64,000 nt of DNA from contig NZ_FNAC01000001.1 of assembly GCF_900101705.1 (NCBI RefSeq), positions 124,001-188,000 of the forward strand, written 5' to 3'. The stretch comes from Algoriphagus faecimaris (lineage in GTDB: Bacteria; Bacteroidota; Bacteroidia; Cytophagales; Cyclobacteriaceae). Positions 37,428 through 44,212 of this stretch are shown here, piece by piece; within the stretch, counting starts at the first letter, position 1; the number at the start of each line of letters is the position of its first letter. Below the pieces are notes generated by a model. The model ran no database searches. It had not been told where the DNA came from and saw only the letters and a list, made by a program, of their open reading frames with translations. Both the position numbers and the translations under genes were made by a program.

Positions 37428-38183
37428 TTATTTCCTAATGCTAATCCCCTCCCTAATCAAATATTCTTTCAAGCTAGGAACCGGAATTTCCTTAAAGTGG
37501 AAAATACTGGCTGCTAAAGCCGCATCAGCTTTCCCAAAGGTAAACACATCCTTGAAATGAGGCATGCTCCCTGCTCCGCCCGAAGCGATCACAGGAATGG
37601 ACAAGGCAGAAGAAATCTCCGCGGTCAGTTCATTGGCAAAGCCTGCCTTGGTGCCGTCATGATCCATGGAGGTGAGCAAAATCTCCCCCGCTCCCCGATC
37701 AGTGACTTCCTGTGCCCAAGCTTGGGTTTTGAGCAAAGTGGGTTTTCTTCCACCATGCGTATGGACAAAATCAATCCCATCCACATTTCGGGTATCGATG
37801 GCAATTACGATGCATTGCGAACCAAATTCCCTAGCCATTTCATCAATCACACCTGGATTTTTGACGGCTGCAGAATTGATGGAAATCTTATCCGCACCTG
37901 CATTCAGCAATACCTTCACATCTTCCACCGTGGAGATCCCTCCACCCACGGTAAAAGGAATATTGATCGCCTTGGCTACTTTGGTTACGAGATCGGCTAA
38001 TGTTTTTCGCTTATCGACCGTAGCCGTGATATCCAAAAACACGAGTTCGTCCGCTCCTTCATCCGAATAGATTTTAGCCAACTCTACTGGGTCACCCGCA
38101 TCTCGGAGTTGCACAAAATTGACCCCTTTGACCGTACGGCCATCTTTGATGTCGAGGCAGGGAATGATTCTTTTGGTTAACAT
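37428..38183 (-). CDS. hisF: Imidazole glycerol phosphate synthase, cyclase subunit
   Basis: This 251-residue TIM barrel begins [20 protein letters not shown], the HisF signature. It has the phosphate loops FTVGGGIS and VIASGGAGS, and the two catalytic aspartates: the one in PCLDI near residue 11 and the one in [10 protein letters not shown] near residue 130. With HisH it forms imidazole glycerol phosphate and AICAR. Confidence 0.96.
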   Translation of the reverse strand: MLTKRIIPCLDIKDGRTVKGVNFVQLRDAGDPVELAKIYSDEGADELVFLDITATVDKRKTLADLVTKVAKAINIPFTVGGGISTVEDVKVLLNAGADKISINSAAVKNPGVIDEMAREFGSQCIVIAIDTRNVDGIDFVHTHGGRKPTLLKTQAWAQEVTDRGAGEILLTSMDHDGTKAGFANELTAEISSALSIPVIASGGAGSMPHFKDVFTFGKADAALAASIFHFKEIPVPSLKEYLIREGISIRK

Positions 38184-38199
38184 ATAATCGAAAAACGGT

Positions 38200-38232
38200 T
38201 GAAATAAATCCTGACTAGCCAGGATGAAATAC
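38200..38232. repeat. Short palindrome in the hisA-hisF spacer
   Basis: ATCCTG / CAGGAT (38208-38213 and 38220-38225) sits between GAAATAA and GAAAT. It matches the core of the palindromes in the other his spacers. Confidence 0.5.
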
Positions 38233-38273
38233 TTAGAAATAGGTAGAAAGGGAAAACCGGGAAAATATTTCTA

Positions 38274-38993
38274 TCAAGAATTAAATGCTGCTAGTTCCTC
38301 TAACGTAACTCTTCCCTCATAATAGGCTTTTCCCACGATCGCTCCGTATACCCCAGATTTCTCCAAATCTTCTAAATCCTTCACGGAAGAAACCCCTCCA
38401 CTGGCAATTAATCTCAAATTCGGAATTTCCTGCAAAATCTCTTGATACAAATCTACCGAAGGACCCTGAAGCAGACCGTCTTTGGCTACATCGGTACAGA
38501 TGACGTAGCGAATTCCTTTGTCGAAATAGCTTTTGATAAAAGGAATTAAATCCACCGAAGTGGTTTCTTCCCAACCCCCAACAGCGATTTTTCGATTTTT
38601 TGCGTCTGCTCCAAGTATAATTTTCTCCGAACCATACTTGGTAATCCAATCCTCGAAAAGGGCCGGATTTTTTACCGCGATACTACCTCCTGTCACTTGC
38701 TTTGCTCCCAGCGAAAAGGCTCTTTCGATTTCCTCATCAGCCTGAATTCCTCCGCCAAAATCCACTTGCAAATTCGTTCCAGCACAGATTCGTTCCAAAA
38801 CCTCACCATTGACAATTTTTTTGGCTTTTGCACCGTCCAAGTCCACCAAATGCAGACGAGATATTCCAGCATCCTCAAAACGCTTGGCCATTTCGAGTGG
38901 ATCGTCATGGTATTCTTTTTTGCTGCTGTAGTCGCCCTGACTGAGACGAACACACTTCCCTCCGATGAGGTCGATGGCGGGGATGATGAACAT
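38274..38993 (-). CDS. hisA: ProFAR isomerase
   Basis: This 239-residue TIM barrel starts MFIIPAIDLIGGKCVRLSQG. The catalytic Asp is at residue 8, and the second Asp is in VICTDVAKDGLLQG, the family's second active site. The phosphate-binding loops VDFGGGI and LIASGGVSS are present. It isomerises ProFAR to PRFAR. It lies between hisH and hisF, 90 bases from hisF. Confidence 0.95.
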   Translation of the reverse strand: MFIIPAIDLIGGKCVRLSQGDYSSKKEYHDDPLEMAKRFEDAGISRLHLVDLDGAKAKKIVNGEVLERICAGTNLQVDFGGGIQADEEIERAFSLGAKQVTGGSIAVKNPALFEDWITKYGSEKIILGADAKNRKIAVGGWEETTSVDLIPFIKSYFDKGIRYVICTDVAKDGLLQGPSVDLYQEILQEIPNLRLIASGGVSSVKDLEDLEKSGVYGAIVGKAYYEGRVTLEELAAFNS

Positions 38994-39067
38994 AGTTTAG
39001 AAAGAAGAGTCAAAATTCAAGAATCAAGACTTTTTGATTTAAGGGTTAAAGGTATGATCTTTTAGGG

Positions 39068-39145
39068 TCTCGACTCCGCTCGACCTGACCGTAATCATTG
39101 TCAGGCTGACAACAAAGTCTAGTCACCCTGAGCGGTGTCGAAGGG
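39068..39145. repeat. Imperfect long inverted repeat in the hisH-hisA spacer
   Basis: The left arm (CTCGACTCCGCTCGACCTGAC) and the right arm (GTCACCCTGAGCGGTGTCG) pair with about five mismatches across a ~30-base loop. The right-arm wording is typical of interspersed palindromes common between genes in Bacteroidota. Confidence 0.55.
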
Positions 39146-39151
39146 GGCGTT

Positions 39152-39748
39152 TCAAATACTTAGAAAATTACTTAACAACTTCTCCCCAACTGTACTGCTT
39201 TTCTCTGGGTGAGCCTGTATCGCCCAGTAATTATCTCGATGGAGAATCGCGGTAAAGTCGTGGACATAATGCGTACTCGCGATGGTCACCTCGCTCAATT
39301 CGGCATAATAGCTGTGCACATAGTACAGAAATTTGGAGTCGGGTAAATCCCGAAGCAGTACATCATCAGCAAGATTTTCCAGCTCGTTCCATCCGATATG
39401 CGGCACCTTAAATTCTTGGGAGTTTTCAGGAATAAACTTTTTTACTTTCACCGGAAAAATCCCCAAGCAATCCGTATTATTTTCCTCGGAATGCTCGCAA
39501 AGCAATTGTAAACCCAAGCAAACCCCCAAAAAGGGTTGCTTGATTTCCCGGATTACTTGATCGAGTTGGCGGGCCTTGAGGTAAATCATGGCCGAACTCG
39601 CCTCTCCTTGTCCGGGAAAGATGATTTTATCGGCTGAGCGGATTTTATCCGGGTCATCGGTCAGTTCAGCCTCTGCTCCCAATCGCTCCAAGGCATAGAG
39701 GACCGACTGCACATTTCCCGCGTTGTATTTGATTACGGCTACTTTCAT
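39152..39748 (-). CDS. hisH: Imidazole glycerol phosphate synthase, glutaminase subunit
   Basis: This 198-residue class I glutamine amidotransferase has the oxyanion and nucleophile region PFLGVCLGLQLL with Cys near residue 78. The His and Glu of the triad are in the C-terminal segment WAIQAHPEKS. It supplies ammonia to HisF. The start follows the spacer with a palindromic repeat, and phhA lies 136 bases upstream on the same strand. Confidence 0.95.
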   Translation of the reverse strand: MKVAVIKYNAGNVQSVLYALERLGAEAELTDDPDKIRSADKIIFPGQGEASSAMIYLKARQLDQVIREIKQPFLGVCLGLQLLCEHSEENNTDCLGIFPVKVKKFIPENSQEFKVPHIGWNELENLADDVLLRDLPDSKFLYYVHSYYAELSEVTIASTHYVHDFTAILHRDNYWAIQAHPEKSSTVGEKLLSNFLSI

Positions 39749-39778
39749 TTTATTCTAATCTGAAATACTGTAGAAATA

Positions 39779-39857
39779 AGCCCCGGCTCCCCGGGGCGAA
39801 ATAATTAGAAATATTTCTACCTTATTTCATCCTGACTTGTCAGGATGTATTTCAATC
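39779..39857. repeat. Palindromic intergenic repeat in the phhA-hisH spacer
   Basis: A GCCCCGG/CCGGGGC hairpin (39780-39797) is followed by GAAATAATT and then a perfect 8-bp stem ATCCTGAC/GTCAGGAT (39829-39846) and GTATTTC. It has the same component order as the repeat at 37318-37405. Confidence 0.65.
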
Positions 39858-39884
39858 ATATTTCCAAGCGCTACTATTTAGCTT

Positions 39885-40667
39885 TTATTTTACCTTATTT
39901 TCAGCTAACATTTCCTCCAAAACCTGCTCTATTTCCGGAATGGAATTGTAAAGTTGCTCATAACTTTCGATCACGAAGTATTTATCCTGAAATTTATCTT
40001 TCCAATACTCCTGATTCATGATTCTCCGCACGTCATAAGGATAGTGTGCAGGTTCATCTGAAAGGGAGAATTTTGTTTCCCCTTTGGAACTCAAAATGCC
40101 CGCTCCATAGATTCGTAACTCCCCATTTTCACGAATCAAACCAAACTCAATCGTAAACCAATAAATGCGGCTGAGCAACTGAATCGCCCAAGGATTATCG
40201 ATGTGCTTTAGAGCGATCCCGGAAAGCTTTTCCAGAAAATCCACGTAGGGTTGATTAGTCAACAGGGGCATGTGGGCAAAGGCATCGTGGAACATATCCG
40301 GCTCCTCAAGATAGTCCAACTGCTCCATTTTTCGCAGCCAAGTGGAGGATGGAAATCTGCGGTTGTTTAGTAAACCAAAGAACAAATCATCATCGATCAA
40401 ACCGGGTACCACCTGAACCGCCCATCCTGTGGTTTTTTTTAAAATCTCATTGAGTTCCTCAAAATTAGCAATGCGATCAGCTGTAAACTTGACGATTTCC
40501 ACTCCATCCAAATAGGCCTGAGAAGCTGCTTTGGGCAGATTAGGCATCTGTCGCTCGTAGAGGATTTTCCACACTTTAAAATCTTCTGCCGTATAGGCTT
40601 CATATTCCTGCCTAAGGTCTTGCAATCTCGGGTCGCTGAAGACCCAGTCTTTCGGTTTATCAGTCAT
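39885..40667 (-). CDS. phhA: Aromatic amino acid hydroxylase (phenylalanine 4-monooxygenase)
   Basis: This 260-residue bacterial-type hydroxylase matches the pterin-dependent family. The iron ligands are His and His in DMFHDAFAHMP and Glu in WFTIEFGLIRENG. The aromatic pocket sequence PSTWLRKMEQLDYLEEPD precedes them. It makes tyrosine from phenylalanine with tetrahydrobiopterin. It lies upstream of hisH in the same direction. The 130-base leader contains an intrinsic terminator (40749-40780) and two direct repeats, so expression may be controlled at the transcript level. Confidence 0.92.
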   Translation of the reverse strand: MTDKPKDWVFSDPRLQDLRQEYEAYTAEDFKVWKILYERQMPNLPKAASQAYLDGVEIVKFTADRIANFEELNEILKKTTGWAVQVVPGLIDDDLFFGLLNNRRFPSSTWLRKMEQLDYLEEPDMFHDAFAHMPLLTNQPYVDFLEKLSGIALKHIDNPWAIQLLSRIYWFTIEFGLIRENGELRIYGAGILSSKGETKFSLSDEPAHYPYDVRRIMNQEYWKDKFQDKYFVIESYEQLYNSIPEIEQVLEEMLAENKVK

Positions 40668-40674
40668 ATTTCTA

Positions 40675-40728
40675 TTTGGGTTTATATTTACCTAACTTTT
40701 AATTCTCGATTGGGTTTTGTTTACCTAT
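40675..40728 (-). promoter_or_regulatory. Direct repeats in the phhA leader
   Basis: TTTGGGTTTATATTTACCTA (40675-40694) and ATTGGGTTTTGTTTACCTAT (40709-40728) agree at about 15 of 20 positions and are spaced 34 bases apart, just before the phhA start. They could be two copies of a regulator site. Confidence 0.35.
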
Positions 40729-40748
40729 AATCCATGGGCTTTAAAACG

Positions 40749-40780
40749 AAAAAAGCCCATTCCGCAATTGGAATAGGCTT
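40749..40780 (-). terminator. Intrinsic terminator between the small HTH gene and phhA
   Basis: On the reverse strand AAGCCTATTCC pairs with GGAATGGGCTT (one G-U-type mismatch) with a 6-base loop, followed by TTTTCG. It could end the HTH transcript or act as an attenuator for phhA, 80 bases downstream. Confidence 0.7.
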
Positions 40781-40960
40781 CGATATCGTTCACTAAAAAC
40801 CATACTCATCCCATTCCATCATTGAAGCGGATAGTGAGAGTGATGAATATAAGTTCTTGGGGTTGGATTCACGGTGTGAATTTACAAAGGGAAACGGCCC
40901 TACACAAGCCTATTTTACAAATGGTCTAAAGTTTCTGGTTTTGAGATTGGAAAACGCAAG

Positions 40961-41137
40961 TTAGGAAGCCTTTTGAGGCACCCCAAATTTCAAATAAATC
41001 AGTGATTGTTCCTTTGGGGAAACCAAACCTCTAGTAATCGGCAAGTTTTCCTTTTGAATCCAGCGGGTTAGGGTTTTAGCAGAAATTCCAAATTCCTGGG
41101 CGATTTCCTGTCTGGATTTTGCTCTGTACGTTCTCAT
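40961..41137 (-). CDS. Small helix-turn-helix DNA-binding protein, cassette copy 1
   Basis: This 58-residue gene is too short for usual gene finders. It reads MRTYRAKSRQEIAQEFGISA..., a compact helix-turn-helix (residues ~9-32: EIAQEFGISAKTLTRWIQKE) followed by a wing-like segment with LPITRGLVSPKE. It is divergent from the secreted-peptide gene. Three tandem 10-bp repeats lie in between at 41277-41306, which are natural candidates for its binding sites. A second, slightly different copy lies at 42980-43141. The role as cassette repressor is inference. Confidence 0.65.
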   Translation of the reverse strand: MRTYRAKSRQEIAQEFGISAKTLTRWIQKENLPITRGLVSPKEQSLIYLKFGVPQKAS

Positions 41138-41522
41138 ATTAAAAAGATGGATTAACTATGAAATATTTCCTAAGAAAGTAAAGCTCACTTAATAATCCAA
41201 GAAAAAGTTGTGAAAATTAAAAATACTCCGAATCCTTCAGAGGGGTGAACTCTTCTCCTTCCAACTAGAAAATCAAATTGTCCGAAATTGTCCGAAATTG
41301 TCCGAAAATAAAATTATTAAATCTTTTACCTTTATTTCATAAGAAAAAACAACTGACTCTTATGGAAATGCTTACCGATTTTGAACTTACACTGGTTTTC
41401 AGTAAAGACCAATCGGGTGAAGAAATTTCATTCTGAAATTTTGCTTTTTCTTTTCAGTTGGTATAATATTTTTCTTGGAATTTTCATGGCATGCATCAGG
41501 AGAATTTTAAGAGAAAAAAGTC
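40993..41522. repeat. Cassette regulatory block, copy 1 (uninterrupted)
   Basis: About 530 bases, from AATAAATCAG to AGAGAAAAAAG, match 42997-43637 with only scattered differences. The block covers most of the HTH gene, the tandem repeats and a leader with a 24-codon frame (41362-41436). Copy 2 carries one extra T in that frame and a 111-base insertion. Confidence 0.85.
41277..41306. promoter_or_regulatory. Three perfect tandem 10-bp repeats, likely operator
   Basis: ATTGTCCGAA occurs three times head to tail. The 10-base period places each unit on the same face of the DNA. The same three units occur in copy 2 at 43281-43310. It lies between the divergent HTH gene and the peptide gene. Confidence 0.6.
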
Positions 41523-41637
41523 AAAAGCTATCTTATTTTAAAGGAAAAAGTCAAGTAAAATTAAACATAAGATTTAAAACATTCTAAATCTCATAAATAG
41601 TAGATAATTAAATTAACATTATTCGGATAAAATAATC

Positions 41638-41916
41638 ATGAAAACAACAATTAAAAACATTAGAAAGCCTTTTATTTTAAGAATATTCATTTTTGTTCTT
41701 TTCTTAAATTTTGGTGGGGGAGCAAATGGATTTAGGTATTTATCTGGAAGTACTGTCTATGCACAGACAAGTCTTCCAGGTGGACCCGAAACATGCTACG
41801 GCAACTGTAGAATAGATCCTGAGGGAGATTGCTATATAAATACAGTTGACCCTAATGGAACACCGATAATTGGAATATGTATCGGTATGAGCAGAGATTT
41901 TGGTTTAGGAGGGTGA
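41638..41916 (+). CDS. Small secreted cysteine-containing peptide (NVEALA-like)
   Basis: This 92-residue precursor has a basic N-terminus, a hydrophobic segment (residues ~11-27) and a likely cleavage site after VYA at residue 42. The mature peptide is about 50 residues with four cysteines (ETCYGNC, GDC, GIC) and a Gly-Gly end. This format is the one seen in NVEALA-type peptides of Bacteroidota, which usually accompany beta-propeller lipoproteins. Such a gene follows here after 50 bases. Function unknown. Confidence 0.65.
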   Translation: MKTTIKNIRKPFILRIFIFVLFLNFGGGANGFRYLSGSTVYAQTSLPGGPETCYGNCRIDPEGDCYINTVDPNGTPIIGICIGMSRDFGLGG

Positions 41917-41966
41917 TTGAAAAATATAGATACATCTCTAAATTACCATAATTTATAAGCTAGATA

Positions 41967-43001
41967 ATGACTATTAAAAAAAGCCTTCTAATAAGCGTTC
42001 TCTCAATTTTAACAATTAGTTGTACTCAAAATGGAAGAGAGCTCTTAAACCAGGATACTCAATTTTCCCATACTGACTTTGAAACTGTTTCAAAGATTAC
42101 GGGACAAGCATTAAATGAAATATCAGATTCCCTTTTTCTTCCTAGATCAATTGGACTGGTGGGAGATTATCTATTCATAGCAGAAAGAAGTCCAGGTAAT
42201 CTAGTTCATACCATCAATCTAAAAAATGAAGCATACTTAGGACGTTTCGGGAGTCGAGGGATGGGACCCGGGGAAGCCCCTAATGCTTGGAGATTGTTTC
42301 CGTTTAATTTTAAGGAATTAGGAATTTTAGACCATGAGATAGGAAAAATATTAGTTTATAGCATAGATTCCTTAGTTCAAGGTAAAGGGTTTAAAGGTGA
42401 ATACACAGTAAAAGAAGCAATGCATAGCAATGGAGTAATCGTATTCGATGATAAATTCTATATACTTGGGAATTACAATGAGGATTCAAGGCTTATTGTA
42501 GGGGAAATAACGGACTCTTTATCTGATTTAAGAAGATTTGGAAATTTTCCAAAATTAAATTTGAATTACGAAAAGTTAAGTGAATTTGATCAAAAAACGA
42601 CCTTAAATCAAGCCAAAATAAGCAACCATAGAGACATTGCCTTAATTTCATATTTCAATATTCCTCTTTTTCAAATAGTTAACTTAAGTACTAATCAAGA
42701 AGTAAATATTGTTGGTCCAGATCCTTTACCTTCAAATGAATTAATTGGTGAATTAAAATACTATTATTCCAGCATTATAACCGAAAATTTTATTTATTTA
42801 CTTTACATAACTGATAAGAAAGAGTTTAAATACGTATCGAATACAGTTCTGGTTTTTGATCACTCTGGTAAACCTATAAGAAAAATAATTCTGGATAAAG
42901 AAGTGTATCAAATTGTAGTATATGAAGACAATTACTTATATGGTCTTACTTACGACAATGATGAAGCCCCTTTTACCCTTTATAAATATACATTGGAATA
43001 A
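41967..43001 (+). CDS. Six-bladed beta-propeller lipoprotein (BF3164/TolB-like)
   Basis: This 344-residue lipoprotein has the signal MTIKKSLLISVLSILTISC (Cys at 19). The body has the typical propeller start LGRFGSRGMGPGEAPNAW and repeated LxI...N-strand patterns. It resembles BF3164-type proteins, which pair with NVEALA peptides in Bacteroidota. The ligand and partner are not known. The 3' end overlaps the antisense end of the second small HTH gene by 22 bases. AT content is visibly higher than in the flanking his and trp regions. Confidence 0.7.
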   Translation: MTIKKSLLISVLSILTISCTQNGRELLNQDTQFSHTDFETVSKITGQALNEISDSLFLPRSIGLVGDYLFIAERSPGNLVHTINLKNEAYLGRFGSRGMGPGEAPNAWRLFPFNFKELGILDHEIGKILVYSIDSLVQGKGFKGEYTVKEAMHSNGVIVFDDKFYILGNYNEDSRLIVGEITDSLSDLRRFGNFPKLNLNYEKLSEFDQKTTLNQAKISNHRDIALISYFNIPLFQIVNLSTNQEVNIVGPDPLPSNELIGELKYYYSSIITENFIYLLYITDKKEFKYVSNTVLVFDHSGKPIRKIILDKEVYQIVVYEDNYLYGLTYDNDEAPFTLYKYTLE

Positions 43002-43141
43002 ATCAGTACTTGTTCCTTAGGGGAAATCAGACCTCGGGAAATGACCAGTTTTTCCTTTTGAATCCATCGGGTTAGGGTTATGGCGGAAATTCCAAATTCC
43101 TCAGCGATTTCCTGTCTGTATTTTGCTCTGTACGTTCTCAT
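42980..43141 (-). CDS. Small helix-turn-helix DNA-binding protein, cassette copy 2
   Basis: This 53-residue version of the HTH protein at 40961-41137 reads MRTYRAKYRQEIAEEFGISA.... The HTH core is conserved with a few substitutions (Lys to Ile after FGISA). The last five residues differ because the frame runs into the propeller gene on the other strand. The 22-base tail-to-tail overlap shows that the propeller gene was joined directly to this block. Confidence 0.6.
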   Translation of the reverse strand: MRTYRAKYRQEIAEEFGISAITLTRWIQKEKLVISRGLISPKEQVLIYSNVYL

Positions 43142-43280
43142 ATTAAAAAGATGGATTAACTATGAAATAGTTCTTAAGAAAGTAAAGCTCATTTACTAAT
43201 CCAAGAAAAAGTTGTGAAAATTAAAAATACTCCGAATCCTTCAGAGGGGTAAACTCTTCTCCTTCCAACTAGAAAATCAA

Positions 43281-43310
43281 ATTGTCCGAAATTGTCCGAA
43301 ATTGTCCGAA
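43281..43310. promoter_or_regulatory. Three perfect tandem 10-bp repeats, copy 2
   Basis: ATTGTCCGAA is repeated three times, identical to the block at 41277-41306 and placed in front of the second HTH gene. Confidence 0.6.
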
Positions 43311-43344
43311 AATAATATTATTAAATCTTTTACCTTTATTTCAT

Positions 43345-43455
43345 GTGTTTATAATTGTCTTTTAGCGGTCATAACTTGTCCCGAGTATCGGGATGGAATC
43401 TCGCATGGTTGATAGTCCTACCAGTGTGTGACGGCTACGTCATGCTCGATTTCAT
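43345..43455. mobile_element. Copy B of a 111-bp repeat element, inserted in the cassette block
   Basis: Copy 1 of the block shows the empty site (CTTTATTTCAT then AAGAAAAAAC). Copy 2 has TTTCAT at 43339-43344, then this element ending in TTTCAT, then GAGAAAAAAC. The element starts GTGTTTATAATTG, holds a CCCGA/TCGGG palindrome near base 40 and encodes nothing. It has no terminal inverted repeats. The repeated TTTCAT is either a 6-bp target duplication or a site-specific core shared by element end and target. Confidence 0.8.
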
Positions 43456-43823
43456 GAGAAAAAACAACTGACTCTTATGGAAATGCTTACCGATTTTTGA
43501 ACTTATACTGGTTTTCAGTAAAGACCAATCGGGTGAAGAAATTTCATTCTGAAATTTTGCTTTTTATCTTCAGTAGGTATAAGATTTTCTTGGAATTTTC
43601 ATGGCATGCATCAGGAGAACCTTAGGAGAAAAAAGCCAATTTATTTAAATTATAAATGAGTAAAACTACATACATCTTAAAATAATTACAAACTTTATCG
43701 AAAGGAGGTATATCATGACTTAGCCTAAACCCAATTATTGAATATCCTTTAGGAGACTTTGATACGTTAAGAGTGACGAAATTGTTCTAAGAATAAAAAA
43801 CAAAAACTAAGATTACAACCATA

Positions 43824-44104
43824 ATGAACTTAAAAATCAAAAAGATACAAGAATTACAGCTATAGGAATTTTCTTTATGGCTTTGTTTTTCAATGTGAAA
43901 ATCAATCTTGAAGAACCATTTGTTAATATGGAGAATCCTATCCTAGCTCAAACAATGGAAGGTGGAGATTGTGAGCCAGGAGGTTACGCAGATGTTTGTT
44001 GTCCTTATTGGAATATTACATACCCTTCACAAGGACCATCAAGTTGTACAACTGGTGGAGAATTTATTTGTAATTCTTGCCCACCAAAATCATCAATTGA
44101 TTAA
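43824..44104 (+). pseudogene. Second secreted cysteine-rich NVEALA-like peptide, apparent frameshift
   Basis: The intact reading frame begins at the ATG at 43877 (75 codons). Its start MALFFNVKINLEEP and the motif NMENPILAQT lack a basic N-terminus. In another frame an ATG at 43824 gives MNLKIKK and then stops at 43863. Adding one A to the A5 run at 43839-43843 joins the two into a 93-residue precursor with a proper leader, nearly the length of the first peptide (92). The mature part has six cysteines (GDC, VCC, SSC, FIC, SC). It may be a one-base deletion, a slippage-controlled gene, or a real start at 43877. Confidence 0.6.
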
Positions 44105-44212
44105 CTGCTATTGGGTTCCTATGAAATCAAATGAATTCATGGGAACCTTACCATTAAAGAAAATATAAAAATATTATCATTTATTAAAAATGAATATATA
44201 ATTAGAAACAAT

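Larger units (their letters stand above)
42997..43637. repeat. Cassette regulatory block, copy 2 (interrupted)
   Basis: It is homologous to 40993-41522 along its whole length except for a 111-base insertion at 43345-43455. Small differences include an extra T after ACCGATTTT, which closes the 24-codon frame of copy 1. Confidence 0.85.

Noticed and set aside
41277-41306. Short tandem repeats as a possible CRISPR array
   Set aside because: Units are only 10 bases and directly adjacent with no spacers, and no cas genes are present.
41381-41587. 68-codon forward frame in the leader of the first cassette
   Set aside because: It starts at TTG, is not kept in the second copy of the block, and overlaps a conserved control region; the matching copy is broken by base changes.
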